This document shows, piece by piece, positions 15,301 through 24,111 of a stretch of DNA of 64,000 nt. The notes beneath the pieces are model-generated. The model worked only from the letters and a program-made list of their open reading frames with translations, ran no database searches and had not been told where the DNA came from. A program made the position numbers and the translations under genes. The stretch's first letter is position 1. Every line of letters starts with the position of its first letter. The stretch comes from Owenia fusiformis (Eukaryota > Annelida > Polychaeta > Sabellida > Oweniidae): positions 33,047,375 through 33,111,374 of the forward strand of contig CAIIXF020000005.1 of assembly GCA_903813345.2 (NCBI GenBank). Direction: 5' to 3'.

Positions 15301-18300
15301 CACAAGATTGAATGATTGTTGCACGGGGATTTTCATATCTGCTTGTAGTCCCCATATATTTTTATTAATATGATTAAATCAGCATAAGTAAATTGTTAAA
15401 TATGTATTAGAATTAACATTTTGATAAATAAATATATTCAGCATAGGATAGCATTTAATATTGTGTATCTACAAGACACATTTTTATCATCTGATTATTT
15501 CAGATTCAAGTTCTTATGCACACTATGTGTTTAATACATTCGACCAGGAGCACAAAGGTTCAATCACATTTGAGGTAAGACATACCTATAGAAACACATT
15601 TGCATTTGGAACCTAACTTACAACAACTGTTAATTGCAATAATAAGAGAGATTATCTTGTCAAATCCTGTTTGACAAACACATTTTTGAGATTCAATCCT
15701 AATATCAAAGTTTTATCATTTTATCAAAGTTTTATCATGTACATTTTTCACCTTTAGGAATTTGTGGTAGGGTTGTCCATTCTCTCTCGTGGTTCCATAC
15801 ATGACAAACTACAATGGGCATTCAGGTATGCTGTCAGAATTTAAGCAACATAGAAGATAAACAACAATAGAAATATTCAGAAATATTGTTAACAAAGATA
15901 AGTTTGTTCAGAGGAAATGTCGAATTTATGAGTTCATATTTAAATCATATTAACTGTATATCCAGGCTGTATGACATAAATGGAGATGGCATTGTAACAA
16001 AAGATGAAATGGTTGATATTGTGTCTGCTATATATGACATGATGGGGCGGTATGCAGAGCCTTCAGTTGAGGAAACGACAGCAAGAGATCATGTGGAAAA
16101 TATATTTGAAGTAAGAAATTATTAATCTTATAAAGCAGTCATCAGGGCAACATTGTATAACTGCATTAATAACAATTAATACCTAAGATGAATTCCCTAT
16201 TCGATCAATATGAAATACTTACTGGTATATTCCCAAGACTATTATGTGAGTGATCTAAAAAATAATCCCTGACACTTAATAGATTTGCAGGAATTTTCTG
16301 CATGTTGGTATACAACAACTACTTCAGCCTAAATAATATATGAACTTATTGCACTTTAGGCTCATATAAATAGGTTATTGTAATATCATTACATATCTCG
16401 ATTCCCTTGTTAGCTCACTGGCCAAAGGGGTATCTTGAGACAGTAACAGTAGGGCAATAACCCAAAATGAGATAAGTTAGGAATCATATATGATAATTAA
16501 CTATATTTCAGACACCATGCCTCCACATTATTAAATATGGGAGATGTTCATTCCAGGAAATATTCAGATTCTGCAGGGTGTCACTATTTTACATTTCATG
16601 AATATTACATATCCATTGACATTTATCATATCCATTTAAATTAAATATCGATGTACCAACTATATATCCTGCATTGCTTATTTGCAACATTCCTTACAGA
16701 AATACGAAGATTGCTTTCTTTATAATTCATAAACTGGAAAGTCTCAGAAGGACCTGAGGGATTTATAAGACATATTTCGATATAATCAGATTCCTTAGTG
16801 TTCAAAATATCAACTCCTGTGTATTAAGTTCAACATTATATTAAATTCACCTTTCACTCGAATTAATGTAACAAGCATTTTTAGGGTTTATCTCCTTAAA
16901 CTTGATCATATTGTGCAGGTTTGCATGGGGTTACCAATGAATTATCTTAAAAAATTAATGATTTTTTTATTTCAGAAAATGGATCTTAACCAAGATGGGG
17001 TAATCTCAATAGATGAATTCATGGATACTTGTAGGAAGGTATATATGAACTAGAATTTTCAGACATTTTGTATATGTACAATGTATGATGCAACTTTCTT
17101 TGACGTTATCATCCAAATTTGCATATATTCAGAGAATTATCAGTAACATGTGTTAAAATAGCAGAAAAGCTATAATAGCTATAGAGTTTCATGAGAAAAA
17201 TAATCTCCCCATACACTATTCCTTTGAATGATATTGAGTTGTTATTGTTAATCAAGACGATTCAATTTTTATTCCAATAGGATAGTCGTGCAATGACATC
17301 TATATTGGCATTTGATACATATATTGGAGTCTAAATTAGTGGTATGCCATCTATTATCTGATTCTCATTAATACCATAGAACACACTGTTTTAGTTTGGA
17401 ATGAATTTAATGCTTTGTTTTTTCCTTGGTTCTATTCATATACTAATCTTGAAATATTTTCCCTAGGCTTTCATTTCTCATCATTGCTGCAAATCATACC
17501 TGAATCAGTTCTGTATATATATACTTCATAGTGTATAAGGTGTATTATACCGACTTCTCAAATTAGAAGTTGCTTCTTTAACTGTGATCATTGTTTTAAA
17601 TGTACAAAGTGCCAAAAGTGTAGGACCAACGAATGTTACAGAACTGAGGAAGAAAAAGAAAACATCCCAGAATAAACCAGTCATAAGGAAAACAATTCCT
17701 AACCATCTCAAACTTAATCCAACATAAAAGAAACAGTCTAATACCCCCCTCCCCAGCCACTCAAGTTCCATTATCACAATTCAGGACCATAACACTAAGG
17801 GATATTTCATTCATACATAAGTCATTACAATATATGTTGAAGAATAATATAAATACAAGATAACCAATACATAACTTCATGCACTAATATGGCATTCAAT
17901 TTCAAATGACAGACAAAATCTAGTCCATAAGCAAGTTCATCCACTCATAGCTGACAATAAAAAACACAATATTTCATGATGCTCTTAAGGAGAAAACTAT
18001 GGCTAGTGCCAATCTTAAACAATTTTGACATTGAGCTCATTGCCAATCTTAAACGATTCCTACATTTGTTTCCTTATGTCTAGTTGTATTTAAACATGTT
18101 CCTTCTGTATACCCTCCATAAGTTTAGCAATAGGAAATCCACCTTTGTATCACCTTGTCATGTTTGACGATTTAAAAATCAGCAAAGTCATAAACTCTTG
18201 TAATTCAGGAAGTAATTTAACATTCAAACATTGACTATGCTATCTAAAAAACAGTTGCCAAACTTTTCATGGAGAGCAGTGTACATATGAATCAGGCCCG

Positions 18301-19112
18301 TAGCCAGGATTTGCCAAGGGGGGGGGGGGGTCACTTTTTGAAAAATTCAAGGAGGGGTTCACTTGTGACAATTGTGAATATATGTATTTTTGATATATTT
18401 TGGTCTTACCTGTATGGCACCTTGGCTTACATTTCTATAAAAAGAACAATATCCCACTCACCTGTCCCATTTATACATTCGAACCACCGTAAAAACATCA
18501 TTTTGTCATTTGTTAAATCATACTGCTTAGTTGTGTGATGCTTGATAGTAAGCTTAATATTAAATACAAACATATGTCAATTTAACTGATCATGTTGGAT
18601 CAAGGCTATGGCCTAAGACAAGATCTGTTGAAACTACTGCATTTTAGAGTTGACTTATTGTAACACAAAAATACTACCTTCTTTTGAATATTGGTATGAG
18701 AGTTTGCATTGAGAGAAATATGATTTCACTACATCTCAATGTTAGATGCAATATTAGGACATCACTGTTCATGACTTGAACACTACACAAGACATGAGAT
18801 TCTATTTAAATTCACCTATGCCCAGTTATTCTCTGACTTTCATCGTTTACTTTGATATACAGTTATATCAAAATTAAAGAGGGTTGTATTTTTATAGTGG
18901 CTTACTTGTTCAAATCAAATGGTTAAGCATTTTCTGATTTGTATTATTGTTCATTCATTTGTGTATTGTTACGAATACATTAAAACTGTAAATAAAGGAT
19001 GCATGTGTCGTACAGAGGTATTCATATGTTAACTCAACAACAAATATTTTTTCTTTTATTGCAGGATGAAGTTATCAGTAAATCAATGACAATGTTTGAC
19101 ACAGTATTGTGA
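6268..19112 (+). CDS. KChIP-like neuronal calcium sensor, gene 1 (whole coding locus)
   Basis: Multi-exon gene for a Kv-channel-interacting-protein-like member of the neuronal calcium sensor family. In other animals these cytoplasmic EF-hand proteins bind the N-terminus of Kv4 channels and change their trafficking and inactivation. Exons: 6268-6334, 7480-7604, one of 10444-10513 / 10919-10988 / 14256-14325, 15504-15574, 15758-15825, 15966-16110, 16976-17038, 19065-19112. The spliced length is 657 nt, 218 aa, with every phase consistent and GT/AG at every junction. Visible family marks: [10 protein letters not shown]; a degenerate EF-hand 1 with CPxG; EF-hand 2 loop [14 protein letters not shown]-hand 3 loop [14 protein letters not shown]-hand 4 loop [13 protein letters not shown]-terminus MTMFDTVL. 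The start has a good context (A at -3, G at +4). No myristoylation glycine follows the start methionine. Assignment to KChIP rather than another NCS subfamily rests on remembered family sequence and could be checked by phylogeny. Confidence 0.9.
7480..7604 (+). CDS. KChIP gene 1 exon 2
   Basis: Acceptor TTTCAG, donor GTAAGT, 125 nt. Encodes the acidic linker [20 protein letters not shown] and the first helix [14 protein letters not shown], which in this family leads into EF-hand 1. The gene 2 counterpart is the same length with the same phases. Confidence 0.92.
7723..8190. mobile_element. Inverted-repeat (foldback) element in intron 2
   Basis: Begins TTAGCTCACATGGTGAGC and ends near CACCATGTGAGCCC, so the ends are inverted copies of about 13 bp. 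Contains pyrimidine-rich TCTGTCTGTCTGTCCGTCC. No coding capacity is visible. It resembles a repeat type I associate with marine invertebrate genomes; the exact boundaries are not certain. Confidence 0.6.
10444..10513 (+). CDS. KChIP gene 1 exon 3, alternative version a (canonical EF-hand 1)
   Basis: Acceptor TTACAG, donor GTAAGT, 70 nt, enters in phase 0 and leaves in phase 1. Encodes [20 protein letters not shown] and then PLG: the loop and exiting helix of EF-hand 1, with the CPxG sequence that disables calcium binding in this family. This version is the closest to the usual KChIP sequence. It is one of three interchangeable exons; because 70 is not a multiple of 3, skipping it or adding a second copy breaks the frame. 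Confidence 0.9.
10919..10988 (+). CDS. KChIP gene 1 exon 3, alternative version b
   Basis: Acceptor TTGCTAG, donor GTAAGT, 70 nt, same phases as version a, 405 nt downstream of it. Encodes [20 protein letters not shown] and SLG. It matches version a at 18 of 23 residues, with changes mainly in the loop (Ile to Met, Asn to Ser, Ala to Lys) and helix (Ala to Asp, Pro to Ser). The frame is open and the splice sites intact, so it does not look like a relic. Confidence 0.88.
11510..12567 (-). mobile_element. Decayed mariner-like element with long inverted repeats
   Basis: Starts CAGGGTGGGCCAAACAATTT after TA and ends in the inverted sequence GGCCCACCCTG before TA: a TA target duplication with Tc1/mariner-type ends. 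The two ends are inverted copies over roughly 265 bp, far longer than ordinary mariner ends, leaving about 530 bp of internal sequence. Length 1058 bp. It lies between alternative exons b and c of KChIP gene 1. Confidence 0.85.
11850..12078 (-). pseudogene. Mariner transposase fragment (C-terminal part)
   Basis: The minus-strand reading frame gives [17 protein letters not shown], which matches the (S)PDLxPxDxxxW motif holding the last catalytic Asp of mariner transposases. After an in-frame stop it continues to [12 protein letters not shown] and [12 protein letters not shown], typical of the C-terminal end. The N-terminal DNA-binding part and the first catalytic residues are missing, so it cannot be active. 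Confidence 0.7.
12626..13539. mobile_element. Inverted-repeat element with internal tRNA-like module
   Basis: Perfect 16-bp terminal inverted repeats TAGCCTTGCCCAAGTC / GACTTGGGCAAGGCTA, followed by imperfect similarity for some 40 bp further inward. Length 914 bp. No transposase frame. It includes many CGATCGAT-like words and, near its right end, a tRNA-like module on the minus strand. The superfamily is unknown because I cannot define a clean target duplication. Confidence 0.65.
13385..13480 (-). repeat. tRNA-like (Ser/Leu-type) SINE head
   Basis: Read on the minus strand it starts GTCGAGTTGGCCGAGAGG, a good RNA polymerase III A box, and has a B-box-like GAGTTCGAGAC about 70 nt later, with a long variable region as in class II tRNAs. 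The acceptor stem does not close well, so this is a tRNA-derived SINE or relic and not a working tRNA gene. Confidence 0.5.
13595..13720 (-). repeat. SINE-like repeat fragment
   Basis: Contains a minus-strand B-box-like word (GGTTTGAATTCC), a run of 13 C on the plus strand, and GTAGCAACTTGCTATCA, which recurs twice at about 51980-52215. This suggests a dispersed tRNA-derived family; boundaries unknown. Confidence 0.35.
14256..14325 (+). CDS. KChIP gene 1 exon 3, alternative version c (divergent)
   Basis: Acceptor ATTGCAG, donor GTAGGG, 70 nt, same phases as versions a and b but about 3.3 kb further downstream. Encodes [20 protein letters not shown] and PTG, only 12 of 23 residues identical to version a. 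CPxG is kept, but the first Glu becomes Leu and the helix end QFF becomes SLI. The open frame and preserved CP, F, IF and G positions argue for selection. Confidence 0.85.
15504..15574 (+). CDS. KChIP gene 1 exon 4
   Basis: Acceptor TTTCAG, donor GTAAGA, 71 nt. The last base of any exon 3 version plus AT gives Asp. Encodes [20 protein letters not shown] and ITFE: the entering helix and loop of EF-hand 2. Confidence 0.92.
15758..15825 (+). CDS. KChIP gene 1 exon 5
   Basis: Acceptor CCTTTAG, donor GTATGC, 68 nt. Encodes [20 protein letters not shown] and AF plus two bases of an Arg codon: the linker between EF-hands 2 and 3. In gene 2 this exon is fused to the next one without an intron. Confidence 0.92.
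15966..16110 (+). CDS. KChIP gene 1 exon 6
   Basis: Acceptor ATCCAG, donor GTAAGA, 145 nt. Encodes [20 protein letters not shown] (complete EF-hand 3 loop with Asp, Asn, Asp and Glu ligands), then [20 protein letters not shown] and DHVENIFE. Confidence 0.95.
16976..17038 (+). CDS. KChIP gene 1 exon 7
   Basis: Acceptor TTTCAG, donor GTATAT, 63 nt. Encodes [20 protein letters not shown] and K: a complete EF-hand 4 calcium loop. Confidence 0.93.
18293..18370 (+). repeat. GCCCGTAGCCAGGATTT ... poly-G repeat
   Basis: The phrase GCCCGTAGCCAGGATTT followed by a run of 12 G looks like a dispersed repeat found in several invertebrate genomes; this identification is from memory and unverified. It lies in the last intron of KChIP gene 1. 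Confidence 0.35.
19065..19112 (+). CDS. KChIP gene 1 exon 8 (last coding exon)
   Basis: Acceptor TTGCAG after a T-rich tract; encodes [15 protein letters not shown] and stop TGA. The ending matches the conserved short C-terminal helix of the family, which packs in the hydrophobic groove. Confidence 0.9.
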   Translation, partial: DEVISKSMTMFDTVL

Positions 19113-19454
19113 TGTCACATAATGACTCATGATGCCATCTGACATTAATGGACCTCTTCCACATTGCATCTGGTATACCTTATGCAGTCAGTACAAATTG
19201 ATGGAGATATCCAAATGACCATCACATGTCTACATTGATATATGAGACATGATTTATTGACCACAGTGAATATGATTTACCATTTAGAATATGGACATCA
19301 AACATTGTAACAGCGTTATGTCATGAAGTATAAGCTGAGATATCAGAATGAATTGGCCAAATGAACATGTCAATGAAAGAGGAAGTGTGCTGCAAGTTCA
19401 ATGAGAAGGAAAACATTTTTAAAGTCAATACACAAAATATTTGCCTGAGTAACA

Positions 19455-19742
19455 TGAATGCTTATTTTCAACATTGAAGAAAAAGCAGATTTCAACAATT
19501 TAATTGTTTTATTGGAATTCTCAATCAAGGAAAGTGAATTGATTATGATTAATATTTCAATGTCTTGACACCTGCGATAAATATGTATGTAAATTATTAA
19601 ATGTAACCTGGGTCCAATGAATGGAAAGCTACAAGATCTGTTTAATTTTAGTTGATTACTCGTATTCTTATAGATTTACCTAATTGGCCACATGTAACTG
19701 TGCTGTGGACGGATAAGTGTTATGAACAGATCATGAACAGAA
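19455..19742 (+). repeat. 288-bp tandem duplication, copy 1 (intact)
   Basis: The unit starts ATGCTTATTTTCAACATTGA and ends at the second occurrence of that phrase at 19743. It lies 340 bp after the stop codon of KChIP gene 1, so it may be 3' untranslated sequence; ATTAAA at about 19596 could be a poly(A) signal. It preserves the uninterrupted target ATAAATATGTATG of the LTR element inserted in copy 2. Confidence 0.9.
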
Positions 19743-19868
19743 TGCTTATTTTCAACATTGAAGAAAAAGCAGATTTCAACAATTTAATTGTTTTATTGGA
19801 ATTCTCAATCAAGGAAAGTGAATTGATTATGATTAATATTTCAATGTCTTGACACCTGCCATAAATAT
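19743..19868 (+). repeat. 288-bp tandem duplication, copy 2, left part
   Basis: Left 126 bp of the second copy, interrupted by the LTR element. It ends with the ATAT that is repeated on the far side at 30021-30024. It differs from copy 1 by few changes, for example GCGATAAAT against GCCATAAAT. Confidence 0.92.
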
Positions 19869-22502
19869 TGTCACGACCCTCGTGTGGTAGCGTGGTTTGG
19901 GGGTCGTAAACAGAATACAGTCTAAGAATCAATAGTTTGATTTGATGTTTTCATTAACTTAGTTTCGGGACAAGTTCAAGTAAAAGTTGAAATGTGTATC
20001 CCTATTTATGTGAACAACGTCCGTGTTCACAGTATCATAACAAAATGGGATCAAATTGGGATAAATTTTGCGATGAAAATTTAGGGATAAATTAGGGATA
20101 AAAATTTAGGGATAAATTCTGGGATAAAAATAATTTGGATGAAGTGGGACAATTTCGGGATAACAATTACGGGATAACAAAATCTGAATATAGACTAAGT
20201 AAGATTTGTCAGTTTTCAATGTAAGTTGTATGTCTCATAAAGGCAAATGGCAACAGACTCCAGATTCTGAATGTGCCCAGTGTTCAGTTGTATCAAATAA
20301 GTATAATGTTAGGGTGTGAGTATAACCAGGTGGAAGTCCTAGCCACTGGAGTGCTACGATGGACTTCAAGCTGTATATTAAGCTCTCTGGTCACAATAAA
20401 AGTGGGAAAGTTTGTAAGAATTAAAGTTGGGCTATTTCAAATCAAGAGTCTGTCAAACTCATCAGGGGATAATATTACTTGTACACCATTTAAACAAGCA
20501 AGTAAGAAAACATTGGAAGTAAATGATGTTTGGGGTAACGACTAGGAACCAGGGTGAATGAAATTCTCACTAATATTATCAGTAAGAGAAGGGTTAAATA
20601 AGAAAGTAAGATCCTGGATTGTACTTTATCTTTGCACTATTGCAAAATTCTGGGAAAATATATGTATGACTTATTGTGAGTGATTGTTATTCAAAGAAGC
20701 CCTTAGCAAATATGAGCCAAGATAAAGCTTGTTGCTTGAATGTTAGTATCACTTAAGTCACCTGGAATTTAGTCGGAATCTATTTTGAATCCAGAATCTA
20801 CTTCAGATAAAATGAAAGGGGAATTTTCTAACATATATATAAACAATTGAACACAAGAAGTGATATTCTGTGGATTTTTATATAATGTATAAAAACGACT
20901 CTATTTCTATTTACTAATCTACACAAACATTACACAATTTAGTACTGTCGAGATGGTATATCAAGTAAATAATCTCTCAAACCAAACATGCATAAAACAG
21001 CGCCGCTAATGGAAATTCAGTTAAACAATTTGCAATAAAGCCTAAAATGTGTCTTTTTCCAACAATGTAACTCAACAGTGCAATTTTATATAATCCCTGG
21101 TGGGGTTGAAATCAGCTCTCTATACTACTCACATGAAAAGTAGAACATCATTTTTCCACTCTCAGACTATGGTACAATTGGCAAGTAAACAGGAAACAGT
21201 ATTTTGAAAATATTCTAGTATCTATAATGAATTAGAATGTGGTTAACATAGAATTAGACCAGACATGGAAAACTAGAAGGGGAGGGGGTGTCTTAAGTCC
21301 GAAATGGGCTTCGAATGACCATGACCCTTAAAAGTACTTCAATGATCAGTTGTTTGAAAATGGTCCCATAAGCCCGGGATTTCACCTTTAAATAACCCAG
21401 AATTTAACATACAAATATACAAAGGAGTATTTCTAATGTATCAATAAAATTTACCCTGTGAACAAACTAAATACAGTCCCAAACTGGATTGGGGGGGGGG
21501 AATGTCGTATAGAGATGTCTATGAACCCCTGGAATTTGCAGTTGACTCTGGTTTAGAGCAAGTTACATTAGGTTCGTAAAGACCGTAACTTTCCGTACAC
21601 CTTGTCAAATATTCCTAAACGATTCCCTGTGGGGATGTTGTATGGAAGGTTTCATAAAGAACCCCGGGAACTTGCTTTCGACGCTGGTTAATAAGTTTCA
21701 TAGGTTCTTTAAGACAAAAACTCTGCGTGTAACTTTGCGTTAACCTTGTCAAATGTTCCTTAACAATCCCTGGGACAATTTAAACATGGGATGTTCACAA
21801 GGCAACTAAATAAAATTAAAGAAAAAAATCAAGTGTATAGATACTTCTTTTCAAAGACTAAAACTCTGCAAAAATACAATTAAATCAAGTCAATTACCTT
21901 TACCAACTCGTACACCTAAGTTGGCTTATCTGCGGCAATATAAATATCCAATTTCAGTGACGATTTAATGTTTAAAATTCCACAAAATGTTCTCCATGTC
22001 TGGCCGGCTTGAATTCGAATCATAAAAGCACAGAAAAAGACAATTCACTTAAAACGTACTTATTTACTTAAATCAAGCTTAATAAGCCTCACTTTGGATT
22101 TTGTAGACAAACCCAGACAACTGCCCTTTCTAAAAAGTTTGTAACGTAGCATTAAACATGAAACTTGGCCGAAAACCTTCACATTAAACTCTTATTATGA
22201 ACAAAATATATATGTTGACATTAATCCTGTAAATAATATTACATGAAAAACACAGGAGAAGGTTATTAACCTAAATATGAATATAGAGTAAAATGATTAA
22301 ACTTTAACCATACTTTAAGAGTATAGCCAAAGTAGTTATACAGACTACCCTTTTACAGAATTTAAATTATTTTATAACTCTTGAAATATTGAGTAACTAA
22401 AAACACAATTGATAAAGTGAAGAGCAAAAAGTTGAAAACAAAGTGACAATCCTTCAAGGCAATTCCATTACCATGCTCAAAGTAATCTGAAGGATCGTCA
22501 CA
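19869..22502 (-). repeat. 3' LTR (element orientation), 2634 bp
   Basis: Long terminal repeat TGTCACGACC to GGATCGTCACA on the plus strand. It contains a cluster of GGGATAA words (about 20059-20175), a run of 10 G at about 21491, and no convincing coding frame. It is unusually long for an LTR. Confidence 0.93.
20046..20180. repeat. GGGATA word cluster inside the LTR
   Basis: Seven GGGATA occurrences spaced about 12-25 bp, mostly followed by AA and A/T-rich sequence; repeated in the other LTR at 27564-27698. It could be a degenerate minisatellite or an array of protein binding sites. Confidence 0.6.
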
Positions 22503-22520
22503 CTGCTCCCCCTTTAAAAA
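22503..22520 (-). other. Polypurine tract of the LTR element
   Basis: On the minus strand AAAGGGGGAGCAG directly precedes the LTR start TGTGACG. This is the expected plus-strand primer position and fixes the element's orientation. Confidence 0.8.
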
Positions 22521-24111
22521 CAGTTCGTCCTCGAACTATGGAATTTTAAAGATGCAAAATCATATATAAACACATTACCTAAAATAAGCATTTCACACAT
22601 CATTTGCAATTTCTCACCTGAAATACATAACATAAAAAGGCTAGCATAATCTAATAAACAATCATGTTTAATTACAAAAATGTCTCTAGCAGCATCAGTG
22701 TCTTTCATCTTTCTCTTGTAGGTCATGGTTCTTGTGAAGGTTTCAAGTAAAATCCATACTGTCTGCACTAAGTTTATCAATCGTTCTTACCATCATATTC
22801 ATTGATGATACAGTCATTGTCACTGGTTCCCCAATATAATAGGGGAATGTGTTTAGTATATGGCATGGTATCTAGTACAATATAAAATTGAGATTGTCAG
22901 CCATTCTTTGTGTGTTTCCTCAAAATGCAGAGTCAACACAAAGCTGCAGAATCAATTCTCAAAGGTAAAGGGTACATGCCTCTGTTCATAAGTCATGATT
23001 CTCAGTGTCAATATTAAGAGTGGCTCCCAATATCGTTGCTTCATTGGGTACACCAAATAAGTCACTTTAATCGAACAGCAATCATGATAGTGTTCATCTG
23101 TTCAGATTACTTTTATATAGCATAGTGTACAATGTTCATTAGGTTGAAGGTCATCACTTGGTTCATGCTGGGCTGGAATAAAAATTTTACAGTCCTGGAA
23201 ATAAGACTGGTTATTCACATAGTACAATAATAAATTTTGAATACCACACATGTGATATGAATTAGCCAAAATAAAGGGTTGTCAAATGAGATTGAATCAA
23301 TCAAACGTATGATCAACAAATATATCCTTTCACAATCAGCTTTGGATTGGTAGGATTCAGATAATATCTCATAACATTTGTACTGAGAATGATTCAACTT
23401 CAGTCACCATTGCCCTTTTGGTACAAAGGCAGTTAGGGAGGCGAGGTAGGATTCAAACTTCATGGGCACATCCATTGCAGTGGATGGGGTCACAAGCTGG
23501 GACAGTTGCTTGAAAGTGGAACTGGGGGTATGAGGGGAACCTACAAAGTTGCTAGTAGGAAAACACTTCGATGAAGCAAATGGACAGAGCTCTTGTCCAT
23601 TGTGGCACTCACCCCCAGATGGTCACAAGTTGATCCACCTCATTTAAACAGAAGCAGGGACAAAACTATAATATTACATTGCAATGTCCTTTGGATTTCA
23701 ATAGACTTGTTTCCCAAAGCGTAAACAGGCTTCATGTCCGTAAACATTGGTTGATCAGGCCAATGTTCACAATGAACCCCATTGCTTGAGTAAAGCAGGT
23801 CACTGGTAATCCAGAACATATCAACAATTAAATAAAGCTCTGCTGTGGTGATGTCATCACTACCACTGAGCATTGTAGTTTAAGCTTATCAGGAATCAAA
23901 GCTTAAACAGCTCAGGACATCTGGTAGATATAAGATGAGAAACATCAGGAATGGGACAGGAATACTTCAGTAAAGAAAAATAAATTAGTTTTTTTTCTTA
24001 CATTCACATCAAACACATATGGTTTCACCAGCCACTCTTTGGAAGGATATGATGTACCTGTGGTGGCTTGGACTTACTATACAGATACATTCATGCAAGT
24101 TAGCTTAAAAG
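22521..24111 (-). other. Internal region after gag, no pol detected
   Basis: About 1.6 kb between the gag stop and the polypurine tract. Only short frames occur (longest about 88 codons) and none shows reverse transcriptase, protease or integrase motifs. Presumably non-coding or the residue of a deleted pol. Confidence 0.65.

Noticed and set aside
20273-20545. 90-codon open frame present in both LTRs
   Set aside because: It starts at GTG and not ATG, has no recognisable domain, and is duplicated only because the LTR is.
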